Assembly: GCA_022447275.1 (NCBI GenBank)
Contig: JAKVBK010000008.1
Coordinates: forward strand, 1 to 64,000
Direction of reading: 5' to 3'
Length of the DNA stretch: 64,000 nt
DNA from: Oceanicola sp.
GTDB taxonomy: Bacteria > Pseudomonadota > Alphaproteobacteria > Rhodobacterales > Rhodobacteraceae
Part shown: positions 1-9,885 of the stretch, piece after piece
Position numbering within the stretch: the first letter of the stretch is position 1
How the letters are laid out: the number at the start of each line of letters is the position of its first letter
The notes under the pieces: generated by a model
Database searches by the model: none
What the model was told of the DNA's origin: nothing
The model's input: the letters and a program-made list of their open reading frames with translations, nothing else
Made by a program: the position numbers and the translations under genes

Positions 1-506
1 GGCCTTGGCCGGCTTCGGCCCCCCCCACGGGGCTTTTGCAATCGGTGGTTTTTGGGGGGGGGGGGGGGGGCGGCCACCCCCCGCCCCGGGGCCGAGTGGG
101 TGCGCGCACAGGTGGAAGATTTCGCCTGCTTGATCCAGGGCGGGCCAAGCGCATGTCGCTCATCGGGAGGACTATCGATAAGGCCCGCCAAGCGATGGTG
201 TTTGGTGACGGTGGCATTTTGGCATAGCCTTCATCTGGTTGCTGCCCTTTCTTGGAAGCGCCATGACGTCGTTTATTCCGACCGAATATGCAATCGCATC
301 TGTTCAGCCTTGGATTATTTACCGTGTTGCGAGGCGCATACCGTTACAAACATAATTTCCAAATGTCTGCTGTGCGGGCCCAATATAACAAATAGCCATC
401 CGTACTAGCCAAACGGCTTTCAGAATCCACCTGATGAAAACAGGTCTTTCAAGATGACATGAACCTCCTATCTGTTGTAAACGGCACGCAGGATAGGAGC
501 ATTCCG
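1..506. other. gene-poor window edge upstream of cysE
   Basis: No convincing gene is seen. The first 100 bases are low complexity, with C runs, a 17-base G run and C-rich blocks. Open frames here encode Gly/Pro-rich or otherwise unrecognisable peptides and have no good ribosome binding site. The part from about 230 to 506 has ordinary composition and must hold the cysE promoter, which I could not pin down. Confidence 0.6.
54..70 (+). repeat. 17-base poly-G tract
   Basis: An uninterrupted run of 17 G follows a short T run and is followed by C-rich sequence. It lies about 440 bases upstream of cysE and in no recognisable gene. It could be a slippage-prone tract or a sequencing or assembly artefact; both are common explanations for such long homopolymers. 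Confidence 0.9.
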
Positions 507-1325
507 ATGGCTACCAAAAGTCAGGCAAAACCAGTTCAGCTGGATCCTGTATGGGATCGCATCTTGCGCGAAGCCGAGGAGGCTGTGCGCGCCGAACCCC
601 TGTTGGGTGGGGTCGTACATACCAGCTTGCTGCACCATGAGACGCTTCAAAAAGCACTTGCCTATAGAATTTCGTTGAAGCTCGCGTCCAGCGAAATGTC
701 CGAACAAATCATTCGCGACATAGCCGATGCTGCCTTTGAGGCAGATCCAAGCCTGAACGACGCGGCACGGGCCGATATCGTTGCGGTGCATGATCGCGAT
801 CCAGCTTGTCACCGGTTTTTACAACCAATCCTATTTTTCAAGGGTTTTCAGGCGATCCAGGCCTATCGCGTCGCGAATTGGCTGTGGCGCCAGGGGCGCG
901 AGGACGTTGCTCAATTCTTTCAGATGCGCACCTCGGAGATGTTTGGCGTGGACATCCACCCGGCTGCCCGCATTGGTCAAGGCATCATGATTGATCATGC
1001 GCACTCCATCGTCATTGGTGAAACAGCTGTTGTTGGCGACAACGTCTCCATGCTGCATTCCGTTACCCTTGGGGGTACGGGGAAAGAGGATGGCGACCGC
1101 CACCCGAAAATTGCGGATGGGGTGCTGATCGGTGCGGGTGCCAAGGTGCTAGGCAATATCACTGTGGGCCACTGTTCACGGATCGCCGCCGGCTCGGTTG
1201 TGCTGGAGGATATTCCTCCCTGCAAAACGGTGGCCGGGGTGCCGGCACGGATCGTGGGTGAGGCAGGCTGTGCGCAGCCTTCGCAAACAATGGACCAGTT
1301 GTTGTCAGAAAGCAGTGGGCTCTAG
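507..1325 (+). CDS. cysE: serine O-acetyltransferase
   Basis: A 272-residue protein that acetylates L-serine with acetyl-CoA to O-acetylserine, the carbon skeleton for cysteine synthesis in the cytoplasm. The N-terminal helical domain (to about residue 140) is followed by a left-handed beta-helix of hexapeptide repeats with the family signatures HPAARIGQGIMIDHAH, HSVTLGGTG and VAGVPARIVG. Length matches CysE. The ATG at 507 is chosen because AGGAG lies 7 bases upstream and the protein then starts at a usual position; an in-frame ATG at 459 would add 16 residues without family similarity. It stands alone and converges on the pyruvate dehydrogenase operon. Confidence 0.95.
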   Translation: MATKSQAKPVQLDPVWDRILREAEEAVRAEPLLGGVVHTSLLHHETLQKALAYRISLKLASSEMSEQIIRDIADAAFEADPSLNDAARADIVAVHDRDPACHRFLQPILFFKGFQAIQAYRVANWLWRQGREDVAQFFQMRTSEMFGVDIHPAARIGQGIMIDHAHSIVIGETAVVGDNVSMLHSVTLGGTGKEDGDRHPKIADGVLIGAGAKVLGNITVGHCSRIAAGSVVLEDIPPCKTVAGVPARIVGEAGCAQPSQTMDQLLSESSGL

Positions 1326-1532
1326 GCCTCTTGTCGGGCTGCGCCAAACTGAGTGAAACGCCAGCAGGCCGTTTGGTTTTTCCTGCGTGTAGAGCGCACA
1401 GTCTACGCGTGACTTGTGCGGCGTTCTTGGTAAAGCGGTAAGTCCATTCGCGCTCCGGCGCGAGGCTCCATATCCATCATCCGCATGAGCGTCATGCTGG
1501 GGCATGGTAGCTCAGAAGAACTGGGGCACGGT

Positions 1533-2846
1533 TCAGACCAGCATTGTGAGCGGGTTCTCCAAATTGGATGTTATCGCGGCCATCAGTTCTGCGCCCAAGG
1601 CGCCGTCAACAACGCGGTGATCTACCGACAGGGTAAGGGACATCACGGTTGCCACCTCGATCGTGCCGTCTGCACCGACCACTGGCTGTTTTGTTCCAGC
1701 CCCTACCGCGAGGATCGCTGCATGGGGTGGATTGATGATCGCATCGAAATTCTCAATCCCATACATGCCGAGATTTGAGATTGCGAAGCTCCCTCCTTGG
1801 TATTCCGCGGGTGCGAGAGACTTTGTGCGGGCGCGGGCTGCGAGGTCTTTCATTTCCCCTGACAGGGCTGACAGAGACTTGCTATCTGCATCGCGTAAGA
1901 CCGGTGTGAAAAGCCCGCCCTCGATGGCCACTGCGACGGCCACATCAGAGGCTGTGAACTGCAATACCTGATCCCCAGCCCAAACCGCATTTGCGGCAGG
2001 AATCTGTTGCAGCGCGCGCGCGCAGGCCTTGATCACAAAATCATTCACTGAGAGTTTGATACCGGCATCAGCCAATTGGGCATTCAACTCAGCGCGCAAA
2101 GACAGCAAGGCATCCAGCCGCACCGAGCGGCGCAGGTAAAAATGCGGAACGGTTTGTTTGGCTTCGCTGAGGCGTGCCGCAATTGTCTTGCGCATCCCGT
2201 TCAGGGGGACGGCCTCGAATGGCCTGTCCTGATAAAGTGCAGCCACGCCGCTGGCTGCCAGAGCAGGGGCGGGCGATGGTGTCACAGCAGCCGGTTGCGC
2301 AACTGCAGCTGTGGTGCCACTCGGGGCCGACGCGGGGAGGTTTTCGGCTGTCTCGACATCATGCTTGATGATCCGGCCATTTGGCCCGGTGCCTGTGAGC
2401 GTGGCGAGATCAATCCCTTTGTCGGCAGCGATGCGACGGGCAAGCGGAGTTGCAAACACCCGTTCGCCTGCAGGGCTGGTGGGCGCTGGTGCAACGTTTT
2501 TGGAGCCCGTCCCATGGGCTTCTGCAGGTGCGGCGACTACCTCTTTTGGAGCGGCTTCCACAGCTTGTGCAGGGGCAGGGGCCGATGCCGCGTCGATATC
2601 TTCGTCTGCGTCGGCCAGCAGGGCGATCGGCGCATTGACCTTCACACCCTCTGTACCCTCTGCCACGAGCAAGCGGGCGATTGTGCCCTCGTCGACAGCT
2701 TCGAATTCCATCGTCGCCTTGTCTGTTTCAATCTCTGCCAGCAGATCACCCGCAGAGACCGTATCCCCTTCTTTCACAAGCCATTTTGCGAGCGTGCCGT
2801 CCTCCATCGTGGGCGACAGGGCGGGCATCAGGATCTCAGTGGCCAT
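1533..2846 (-). CDS. pdhC: pyruvate dehydrogenase E2, dihydrolipoamide acetyltransferase
   Basis: A 437-residue E2 core subunit that moves the acetyl group from lipoamide to CoA. Domains in order: a lipoyl domain (about 1-77) with the lipoylated lysine in [10 protein letters not shown], an Ala/Pro-rich linker, a peripheral-subunit-binding domain (about 133-167, [14 protein letters not shown]) and the acetyltransferase domain ending with the catalytic motif DHRVVDG. It is the last gene of the operon pdhA-pdhB-pdhC, 48 bases after pdhB. No E3 (lpd) gene follows, so E3 must be encoded elsewhere. Confidence 0.95.
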   Translation of the reverse strand: MATEILMPALSPTMEDGTLAKWLVKEGDTVSAGDLLAEIETDKATMEFEAVDEGTIARLLVAEGTEGVKVNAPIALLADADEDIDAASAPAPAQAVEAAPKEVVAAPAEAHGTGSKNVAPAPTSPAGERVFATPLARRIAADKGIDLATLTGTGPNGRIIKHDVETAENLPASAPSGTTAAVAQPAAVTPSPAPALAASGVAALYQDRPFEAVPLNGMRKTIAARLSEAKQTVPHFYLRRSVRLDALLSLRAELNAQLADAGIKLSVNDFVIKACARALQQIPAANAVWAGDQVLQFTASDVAVAVAIEGGLFTPVLRDADSKSLSALSGEMKDLAARARTKSLAPAEYQGGSFAISNLGMYGIENFDAIINPPHAAILAVGAGTKQPVVGADGTIEVATVMSLTLSVDHRVVDGALGAELMAAITSNLENPLTMLV

Positions 2847-2894
2847 GGCTGTGTCCTTTCACTGCGTGCGCGGGGCTCAGAAGCAAAGCGCCTG

Positions 2895-4265
2895 TCATCG
2901 GTAGGTTACCGCTTTAGCGGCCTCGATCACCTCTTTCGTGGTCACCAGAGCCAGTTTCTCGAGATTTGCCGCATAGGGCATGGGGACATCCTTGCCTGTG
3001 CAGTTCAACACCGGCGCATCAAGCCAATCAAAGGCGTGGGTCATGATATGGGCCGACAGGTGGTTGCCGATCGCGCCCACGGGGAAACCTTCTTCAATCG
3101 TGACCGCGCGATTTGTTTTGCGTACCGAGGCCAAAACCGTGTCGTAATCGATCGGGCGCAAACTGCGCAAATCCACGACTTCCGCCGAGATCCCGTCCTG
3201 TGCGAGAGCGTCTGCGGCCTCCAGCGCGTAGTGCATCCCGATGCCAAAGCTGATCAGGGTGACATCTGTGCCTTCCCTCCAGACGCGGGCCTTGCCAATC
3301 GGCAGGGTGTGATCTGCGATCTGCGGGACTTCGAATGAACGGCCGTAAAGAATTTCATTTTCAAGGAAGATCACCGGGTTCGGATCCCGGATCGCGGCCT
3401 TGAGCAAGCCTTTCGCATCGGCTGCAGAGTAGGGCATCACAACCTTCAGGCCGGGAATATGCGCATACCACGCCGCATAGTCCTGCGAATGCTGAGCACC
3501 CACGCGGGCTGCTGCGCCGTTGGGGCCTCGGAACACGATCGGGCAGCCCATCTGGCCGCCGGACATATACAGGGTTTTTGCAGCTGAATTGATAATTTGG
3601 TCAATCGCTTGCATGGCGAAGTTGAATGTCATGAACTCGACGATTGGGCGCAGACCGCCAAAGGCGGCCCCGACACCCAGCCCGGCAAAGCCATGCTCTG
3701 TTATGGGCGTGTCGATCACGCGGCGCGCGCCAAACTCGTCAAGCAGGCCTTGGGTCACTTTGTAGGCGCCCTGATATTCCGCAACTTCCTCGCCCATAAC
3801 GAAAACAGTGTCGTCCCCGCGCATTTCCTCTGCCATTGCATCGCGCAGCGCTTCGCGCACGGTGGTGGCCTTCATTTCGGTGCCCGCCGGGATTTCCGGA
3901 TCTTCGGGCACAACGACGGCCACGGGCGTTGCCGCTATGGCGGGCGCAGGCTCCTGTGCTGGTGCGGCAGCTTTAGGTTCTGCAGCGGCAGGCGCCGCAG
4001 CTGGGGCAGGGGACGCTGTTTCTCCGTCGACCAAGAGCGTGGCAATCGGCGCGTTCACCTTCACGTTTTCGGTGCCCTGCGCCACAAGGATCTGCCCGAT
4101 CGTGCCGTCATCCACCGCTTCGAACTCCATCGTGGCCTTGTCGGTTTCGATTTCCGCGAGGATATCCCCGGACGCGACCGTATCGCCTTCCTTGACCAAC
4201 CATTTGGCCAAAGTGCCTTCTTCCATGGTGGGGGACAGGGCCGGCATCAAAATTTCTATCGCCAT
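2895..4265 (-). CDS. pdhB: pyruvate dehydrogenase E1 beta subunit with N-terminal lipoyl domain
   Basis: A 456-residue protein. Residues 1-80 form a lipoyl domain with [10 protein letters not shown] around the lysine, followed by an Ala/Pro-rich linker and the transketolase-like E1 beta domain (motifs [36 protein letters not shown]). The lipoyl fusion makes it about 130 residues longer than a plain E1 beta and is typical of alphaproteobacterial PdhB. The start at 4265 gives a correct lipoyl N-terminus ([17 protein letters not shown]) and has a GGGGGA site in front. Its ATG lies 2 bases after the pdhA stop, indicating translational coupling. Confidence 0.95.
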   Translation of the reverse strand: MAIEILMPALSPTMEEGTLAKWLVKEGDTVASGDILAEIETDKATMEFEAVDDGTIGQILVAQGTENVKVNAPIATLLVDGETASPAPAAAPAAAEPKAAAPAQEPAPAIAATPVAVVVPEDPEIPAGTEMKATTVREALRDAMAEEMRGDDTVFVMGEEVAEYQGAYKVTQGLLDEFGARRVIDTPITEHGFAGLGVGAAFGGLRPIVEFMTFNFAMQAIDQIINSAAKTLYMSGGQMGCPIVFRGPNGAAARVGAQHSQDYAAWYAHIPGLKVVMPYSAADAKGLLKAAIRDPNPVIFLENEILYGRSFEVPQIADHTLPIGKARVWREGTDVTLISFGIGMHYALEAADALAQDGISAEVVDLRSLRPIDYDTVLASVRKTNRAVTIEEGFPVGAIGNHLSAHIMTHAFDWLDAPVLNCTGKDVPMPYAANLEKLALVTTKEVIEAAKAVTYR

Positions 4266-4267
4266 GA

Positions 4268-5275
4268 TCAGTTCCCCCCCGGTGCGTCTGCAAGAATGTC
4301 CGTCCAAAGCTCTTCCAGGGGAGGCTCCGGACTTTCCTTCGAGAATTCAGCAGCGTCATTGACGATCTTCTTGATATCTTTGTCGATTGCCTTGAGGTCG
4401 TCTTCTGTTGCGTGCTTTCCGGTCAACAGCAACTGGCGCACATGTTCGATCGCATCCCGTTCTTCGCGCATTTTTTGAACTTCATCGCGGGTGCGGTACT
4501 TGGCCGGATCCGACATGGAATGGCCGCGATAGCGGTAGGTTTTGATTTCAAGAATATAGGGGCCCTTGCCCGCGCGGCAGTGGGCGACGGCCTTCTGCCC
4601 TGCCGCCTTCACCGCCAGAACATCCATGCCGTCGACCTCTTCACCGGGGATGCCATAGGCGGCCCCACGTTCCCACAGGTTGGGCGATTTGGTGGCCCGC
4701 GTCACGGATGTCCCCATGGCGTACTGGTTGTTCTCAATGACGAAAATGACGGGCAGTTTCCACAACATCGCCATGTTGTATGTCTCGTAGACCTGGCCCT
4801 GATTGGCCGCCCCATCACCGAAATAGGTGAAGGTGACCCGGCCGTTTTTCTGGTACTGGTCCGCAAAGGCCAGGCCCGCGCCAATGGGCACTTGCGCGGC
4901 CACAATCCCGTGGCCGCCGTAGAAATGGCGTTCCTTCGAGAACATGTGCATCGAGCCGCCCTTGCCTTTGGAATAGCCCCCGATGCGGCCTGTCAATTCC
5001 GCCATCACACCGTTGGGATCCATGCCACAGGCCAGCATATGGCCATGGTCCCGATAGGATGTGACGCGCTTGTCCCCCTCTTCTGCGGCGGCTTCAAGCC
5101 CCACAACAACCGCTTCCTGACCGATATAGAGATGGCAAAAGCCCCCGATCAGCCCCATGCCGTAGAGCTGTCCGGCTTTTTCTTCGAAACGACGGATCAG
5201 GAGCATTTCCCGGTAGTAGCCCAGAAGTTCCTCTGCAGAGACATTGGGCTTCTTCGTGGTGCGTTTTGCAGCCAT
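4268..5275 (-). CDS. pdhA: pyruvate dehydrogenase E1 alpha subunit
   Basis: A 335-residue thiamine-diphosphate-dependent subunit that decarboxylates pyruvate together with PdhB. The ThDP/Mg motif is visible as [19 protein letters not shown], and the downstream [14 protein letters not shown] is the conserved phosphorylation-loop region of the family. It is the first gene of the pdhABC operon. A GGGAGGG site precedes the ATG, and the AT-richer stretch at about 5290-5330 is the likely promoter area. Confidence 0.95.
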   Translation of the reverse strand: MAAKRTTKKPNVSAEELLGYYREMLLIRRFEEKAGQLYGMGLIGGFCHLYIGQEAVVVGLEAAAEEGDKRVTSYRDHGHMLACGMDPNGVMAELTGRIGGYSKGKGGSMHMFSKERHFYGGHGIVAAQVPIGAGLAFADQYQKNGRVTFTYFGDGAANQGQVYETYNMAMLWKLPVIFVIENNQYAMGTSVTRATKSPNLWERGAAYGIPGEEVDGMDVLAVKAAGQKAVAHCRAGKGPYILEIKTYRYRGHSMSDPAKYRTRDEVQKMREERDAIEHVRQLLLTGKHATEDDLKAIDKDIKKIVNDAAEFSKESPEPPLEELWTDILADAPGGN

Positions 5276-5407
5276 CTTTCCCTCCCGAAGTAAATGTCGT
5301 TTAATGTTAAACTAATTCTAGACCAAGCGTTCAGGAATGTCACCTGTCCGGTGTGAAAATCTTGTAAGATCGCCGAGGGGCAGCCGTGCTACAGGATTAG
5401 AGCTCTG

Positions 5408-5710
5408 TTATCGAATGATAATTTCGTTGCCGTGCAGATGGCCGAGCACGGCGCGCGCCCGTTCATCGAGCAAATCCAGATCAAGGGACGTGTCTGACAG
5501 GCGTTGGGTGAGATTTTCCAGCCGCGCCAGTTCGGCCTGTAGTGCGTCTCGTTGCTCTGTCAGAACATGGGTTTCGGCTGTGATTTCAACGCGGCGAAAC
5601 AGGCCATAATCCCCTTGCACAGCGGCAAAGGTGAAATAGGTCGCCAAGGTGACCATGACCGCGTAAAACGCGGCGGTTCCAAGATTGGGGCGTACGAAAG
5701 ATGCCGCCAT
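5408..5710 (-). CDS. FtsB/DivIC-like septum formation initiator
   Basis: A 100-residue small membrane protein: a short cytoplasmic start, one transmembrane segment (about residues 12-32), then a heptad-like coiled coil (about 45-75) and a short tail, the usual plan of FtsB/DivIC proteins that link FtsL and FtsQ at the division septum. It lies just upstream of pdhA in the same direction, as is common in Rhodobacterales. A 130-base gap to pdhA leaves room for a separate promoter. Confidence 0.85.
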   Translation of the reverse strand: MAASFVRPNLGTAAFYAVMVTLATYFTFAAVQGDYGLFRRVEITAETHVLTEQRDALQAELARLENLTQRLSDTSLDLDLLDERARAVLGHLHGNEIIIR

Positions 5711-5888
5711 GGAGAAATGCCTGTCTCAAAAACTGCGCCGAATTTGGCGCGTGCCCGTGTGGGATCTGCGTCCCGTTTCAAAGACAGTGTCACAGTTGAA
5801 GAGCTTTGTGAATCCCCCTTGTCCCAAAAGGATAAAATCTTTCGGACTTGCGCAATACACGTGCGCATATCTGCTGCGATTGGGGGGC

Positions 5889-5920
5889 GACACGCGCGGG
5901 ATCGAGGCCCCGCGCGTGTC
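5889..5920 (-). terminator. strong hairpin after fba
   Basis: Perfect 12-base inverted repeat (GACACGCGCGGG and its complement) with an 8-base loop, about 20 bases past the fba stop. There is no T run on either side, so it may stabilise the mRNA 3' end or work as a weak or factor-assisted terminator. Confidence 0.6.
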
Positions 5921-5939
5921 TGACGGGTGTAGGCCGGCC

Positions 5940-6830
5940 TCAGGTGGTTGAGGCTGCGTGGATGCTGTCGATTGCCGCGGCGATGGCCGCGTTGAAATCC
6001 TCATCGGACTGGCCTGCAGACAAGCCTTCGGTCAGCGCGCGTGAAAAGCTTGCGATCATGCCAGCATTTGCCGCGAGGCGCGCATTGGCCTCATCGCGGC
6101 TGTAGCCACCGGAGAGCGCCACGACCCGCATGGTTCGTGGGTGCGCAACGAGCGGTGCATACAGGTCATTCTGGCTGGGCAGTGTCAGCTTCAGCATGAC
6201 GTCCCGGCCCTCGGGCAGCCCGTCCAGCGCTGCGGCCAGCTCTGCCAACAGGATGTCTTCGCAGGCCTCTTTGTCAGGCGCGTTGATGTTGACCTCTGGC
6301 TCAATGATCGGCACGAGGCCTTCGTCGAGCACTGCGTTGGCCAATTCAAACTGTTGATCCACGATCTGTTTGATGCCTTCGGCGTTGGCTGCGTGGATCA
6401 CGGACCGCTCCTTGGTGCCAAAAACGCCTTTGTCGGTTGCCCGCGCCAGCGTGTCCTTGAGCCCGGGGATGGGGCGCAGCAACTGGACGCCGAGGGTTTC
6501 ATCCTCAAGGCCCTTGTCGATCTTCAGGAAGGGCACAACGTTTTGCACGTTCCATAGATGCTCGGCGGCGGGCATGCCGTCAAAATCGCGATCCATGGTT
6601 TGCTCAAAGAGGATTGCGCCAATGACCTGCGCGCCCGAAAACGCCGGGGCCGCCACGATGCGGGCCCGCATGGCGTGGATCAGGTCAAACATCTCATCTT
6701 CATTGCCCCAAGCGTCATCATCCACCCCATAAAGGCGCAAAGCTTTGGGCGTGGAGCCTCCGGATTGGTCAAGCGCGGCAATGAAGCCACCGGCGCTGCG
6801 AATTTGATCTGCTTGCGTTTGTGCGGCCAT
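5940..6830 (-). CDS. fba: class I fructose-bisphosphate aldolase
   Basis: A 296-residue aldolase of glycolysis and gluconeogenesis that interconverts fructose-1,6-bisphosphate with DHAP and glyceraldehyde-3-phosphate through a lysine Schiff base. Family motifs include ALDQSGGSTPKAL near the N-terminus, FLKIDKGL and VMLKLTLPSQ (a likely Schiff-base lysine region). The ATG at 6830 is used because GGAGAG lies upstream and it gives the usual N-terminus; the longer frame from 6848 adds six residues. It follows pgk in the same direction after about 106 bases, probably as one transcription unit. Confidence 0.9.
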   Translation of the reverse strand: MAAQTQADQIRSAGGFIAALDQSGGSTPKALRLYGVDDDAWGNEDEMFDLIHAMRARIVAAPAFSGAQVIGAILFEQTMDRDFDGMPAAEHLWNVQNVVPFLKIDKGLEDETLGVQLLRPIPGLKDTLARATDKGVFGTKERSVIHAANAEGIKQIVDQQFELANAVLDEGLVPIIEPEVNINAPDKEACEDILLAELAAALDGLPEGRDVMLKLTLPSQNDLYAPLVAHPRTMRVVALSGGYSRDEANARLAANAGMIASFSRALTEGLSAGQSDEDFNAAIAAAIDSIHAASTT

Positions 6831-6873
6831 TACTGCTCTCCGGTACATGTAAGCTTAAGTCGTACCGGGCTTA

Positions 6874-6893
6874 CCGAAGCGTTTGGGCTTCGG
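6874..6893 (-). other. intercistronic hairpin between pgk and fba
   Basis: Perfect 7-base arms (CCGAAGC and its complement) with a 6-base loop in the gap between pgk and fba. No T tract follows, so it is more likely an mRNA processing or stability element than a terminator. Confidence 0.45.
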
Positions 6894-6936
6894 CAATATT
6901 GATGGCGCTAACGTGGTAAAAGCATCTTCGCGCTGC

Positions 6937-8115
6937 TCAGGAATCGAGCGCGGCAACCCCGGGAAGTGTCTTGCCTTCCATCCATTCGAGGAACGCCCCC
7001 CCGGCCGTTGACACGTAGGAAAAGTCGCCACTGACACCCGCATGGTTGAGCGCGGCGACCGTATCGCCCCCGCCTGCCACAGAAATCAACTGGCCATCTT
7101 GGGTCAGCGAGGCGGCCGCCTGCGCCGCCGCCACGGTGGCCGCATCAAACGGGGCCAACTCAAACGCACCCAGCGGGCCATTCCAGACAACCGTTTCGGC
7201 CGCCATCAATGTGTCGGTGATCAGCGCAACGGTGGCGGGCCCGGCATCCAAAATCATCCCATCAGCCGGGCAATCTTGTGCGTGGTGCAACGTGTGGGGC
7301 GCGTGTGCGGCAAATTCTGAGGCAACGACGATATCGACGGGCAAGATGATCTGGCAATTCTGTTGCGCTGCGCGGGCCAGGATGTCACGCGCCGTATCCG
7401 CCATCTCCCGTTCGGCCAGTGATGTGCCGATCTCGAAGCCCTGGGCGGCCAGGAACGTGTTGGCCATGCCGCCGCCAATCACGAGGTGGTCCACTTTCGA
7501 CACAAGATTGGCCAACAGTTCCAGTTTGGTGGACACCTTGGCGCCACCGACGATGGCAACCACCGGATGCTTTGGTGCCCCCAGCGCCGCATTGAGCGCC
7601 TCAAGCTCGGCCTGCATCAGGCGTCCGGCAGCATTGGGCAGAAGGCGGGCCACGCCTTCGGTCGAGGCATGGGCCCGGTGCGCAGCAGAGAAGGCATCAT
7701 TGACGTAGACATCCCCAAGGGCGGCAAGAAACGCGGCAAATTCGGGATCGTTTGCTTCCTCCATCGCGGTAAAGCGCGTGTTTTCAAGCAGGGCGATCGC
7801 GCCGTCCGGCAGGGCGTCTAGATCGGCGCGCGCGGGGCGCTCGAAAAAGGTGACCGGCTTGCCGAATTCTGCTTCGAGCGCGGGCAACAGGGTCCGCAGC
7901 GACATCTCTGGCACCACCTTGCCCTTGGGGCGTCCGAAATGCGCGAGCATCACCGGCGTGCCCCCCTTTGCGAGAATGTCATTGATCGTGGGCACAATGC
8001 GCTTGATCCGCGTGGCATCCGTGACCCGGCCCGCGTCCACGGGCACGTTGATATCCACCCGCACAAGCACGATCTTCCCGGCCAGTTCGATATCATCAAG
8101 AGTGTTCCAGCCCAT
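6937..8115 (-). CDS. pgk: phosphoglycerate kinase
   Basis: A 392-residue glycolytic kinase, the usual length, that transfers phosphate between 1,3-bisphosphoglycerate and ADP. Seen: the N-terminal substrate-binding segment [26 protein letters not shown], the hinge region [16 protein letters not shown] and the nucleotide-binding [13 protein letters not shown] near the C-terminus. The ATG at 8115 follows AAGGAGA; in-frame starts further up would add unsupported residues. It heads pgk-fba and diverges from the cyclophilin gene at 8242. Confidence 0.95.
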   Translation of the reverse strand: MGWNTLDDIELAGKIVLVRVDINVPVDAGRVTDATRIKRIVPTINDILAKGGTPVMLAHFGRPKGKVVPEMSLRTLLPALEAEFGKPVTFFERPARADLDALPDGAIALLENTRFTAMEEANDPEFAAFLAALGDVYVNDAFSAAHRAHASTEGVARLLPNAAGRLMQAELEALNAALGAPKHPVVAIVGGAKVSTKLELLANLVSKVDHLVIGGGMANTFLAAQGFEIGTSLAEREMADTARDILARAAQQNCQIILPVDIVVASEFAAHAPHTLHHAQDCPADGMILDAGPATVALITDTLMAAETVVWNGPLGAFELAPFDAATVAAAQAAASLTQDGQLISVAGGGDTVAALNHAGVSGDFSYVSTAGGAFLEWMEGKTLPGVAALDS

Positions 8116-8241
8116 GGGGTCTCCTTGCGGTGTTGCTGCGGTGTTGTGAGGCAGGTAACGCGAGGGGGTTTCGTTCGACAAGAGCGCAGTCTAGTGTCCG
8201 CCGCGACAGATCGCATCGCCCAGAGAAAAAGGACGCGAAAG

Positions 8242-8742
8242 ATGGCCGACATCAAGGATCCCGAAAACACCATCCTCATCGAGCTGAAAAATGGCATCGT
8301 GACAATCGAACTGCTGCCCGATGTTGCCCCGCTGCATTGCGAGCGCATCAAGGAACTGGCCCGCGGTGGCGCCTATGACGGCGTTGTCTTTCACCGCGTG
8401 ATCGACGGCTTCATGGCCCAGACGGGCGATGTTGCCCATGGCCGCTCTGATGGGGACACCCGTCGCGCGGGCACGGGGGGCTCAGACCTGCCAAACCTGC
8501 CGGCCGAGTTTTCCAAACTGCCCCATGATCGCGGCACTCTGGGCGCAGCCCGCTCGGCCAACCCCGACAGCGCCAATTCGCAATTCTTCATCAACTTCAA
8601 CGACAACCACTTCCTGAACGGTCAGTACACCGTTTATGGCCGTGTGATTGACGGCATGGAGCATGTGGACGCCATTGTCCGCGGTGAGCCGCCTGCGGCG
8701 CCTGACATGATGATCACCATGAAAGTTGCCGCAGACGATTGA
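8242..8742 (+). CDS. cytosolic cyclophilin-type peptidyl-prolyl isomerase
   Basis: A 166-residue cyclophilin without a signal peptide, expected to catalyse cis-trans isomerisation of prolyl bonds in the cytoplasm. It carries the family core FHRVIDGFMAQTGD, NSQFFINF and FLNGQYTVYGRVIDGM. The start at 8242 is preceded by AAGGA at a good distance. It sits directly upstream of a second, exported cyclophilin, from which it probably arose by duplication or the reverse. Confidence 0.93.
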   Translation: MADIKDPENTILIELKNGIVTIELLPDVAPLHCERIKELARGGAYDGVVFHRVIDGFMAQTGDVAHGRSDGDTRRAGTGGSDLPNLPAEFSKLPHDRGTLGAARSANPDSANSQFFINFNDNHFLNGQYTVYGRVIDGMEHVDAIVRGEPPAAPDMMITMKVAADD

Positions 8743-9005
8743 TCTGCCTCAAAAACAGATGTGGCGGGGCCATTTACCCGCCGCATCAACAGCGTTGAGC
8801 AACACGCGGCCCATGACGTTGCAGCGGAACGCCCTTTTGGAGTAGCCCCCCTGCAGTGGGCGACGCGCATGTGGCCCGCTAGCCGGGGATGCGCAAAGCC
8901 AAGCATCTGACAAAATTGCGAACGATCATTGTGCCGCGAGTGATTGCACTTGCTGTGCGGGGTTTGCTAGGCACGTGGAAACGGATTTCACAAAGGACAC
9001 CAAGA

Positions 9006-9581
9006 ATGCGTATCTTCCGCCTGACCATGGCCTTCGTCGTTGCCGCTTTTCCTGCCCTTGCGCAATCTGTTGAGGACGGGCCTGGGCCGAATCTTGAAAT
9101 CACAGTGTCGGGTGAGGCCAATGGAACGGTGCTTATCGATCTCTTTGAAGATGTGGCGCCGCTGCATGTGGGGCAGCTGACCACTTTGGCGCGTCTGCAG
9201 GCCTATGACGGGGTGGTGTTCCATCGGGTGATCGAAGGCTTCATGGCGCAGACGGGCGACGTGGAGTTTGGCCTTGTGGGTGGCGACACACGCCGCGCAG
9301 GCATGGGCGGTTCTTCGCTGTCGGATCTGCCCGCTGAATTCTCTGATATTCCCTTTGACCGTGGCATTGTTGGCATGGCGCGTTCCAGCAATCCGAACTC
9401 TGCGAACTCGCAGTTCTTCATCATGTTTGAGCCCGGCTACTTTTTGAACGGTCAGTACACTGTTGTTGGCCGCGTGATCGAGGGCATGGATGTGGTTGAT
9501 CAGATCAAACGCGGTGACGGGCCCAATGGCACTGTGACAAGCCAGCCCGACGTGATGGACACTGTCCGCGTCAAGAAATAA
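9006..9581 (+). CDS. exported cyclophilin-type peptidyl-prolyl isomerase
   Basis: A 191-residue cyclophilin with an N-terminal signal peptide (MRIFRLTMAFVVAAFPALAQ, probable cleavage after about residue 19), so a periplasmic folding helper. The catalytic core FHRVIEGFMAQTGD, NSQFFIMF and FLNGQYTVVGRVIEGM closely matches the neighbour at 8242. The ATG at 9006 is chosen because it begins the signal peptide; the open frame extends upstream to 8889 but that part has no export signal or family match. A strong terminator follows at 9675. Confidence 0.92.
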   Translation: MRIFRLTMAFVVAAFPALAQSVEDGPGPNLEITVSGEANGTVLIDLFEDVAPLHVGQLTTLARLQAYDGVVFHRVIEGFMAQTGDVEFGLVGGDTRRAGMGGSSLSDLPAEFSDIPFDRGIVGMARSSNPNSANSQFFIMFEPGYFLNGQYTVVGRVIEGMDVVDQIKRGDGPNGTVTSQPDVMDTVRVKK

Positions 9582-9674
9582 GCGCGCTCTGTCGCCTGTT
9601 ACAGCCCGCGGTGGCAACCGCGCTGGGGCGTCCGTTTCGCAGACCGTGTCTGATGACACTTTATCGAATATTTG

Positions 9675-9709
9675 TTGGCTCCACCCGAAAAGGTGGAGCC
9701 AATTTTGTT
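9675..9709 (+). terminator. rho-independent terminator after the cyclophilin genes
   Basis: Perfect 11-base stem (TTGGCTCCACC and its complement) with a CGAAAA loop, followed by TTTTGTT. Confidence 0.9.
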
Positions 9710-9885
9710 ACCGGGCCAAGACCACATCCGCTGCACATTCATCTGGTGGCTGCTATGCGGGGCAAGCGCCGGTCTTGGTGTGAGCGCCGTGGACCGTGCC
9801 TCATCGAACAGTCGCTGGTCGATTTCAGAAACAAGTGAAATAGTGGTTGGTACGCATCGTATTTCTTTGTGGAGATATGCCTTTC

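Noticed and set aside
36-408. Open frames at the window start
   Set aside because: They run through the G tract, encode Gly/Pro repeats and have no ribosome binding site or homologous motif.
1326-1532. A possible small gene or tRNA between cysE and pdhC
   Set aside because: The only open frame (about 66 codons, minus strand) overlaps the cysE end without a start site, and no cloverleaf pattern could be found.
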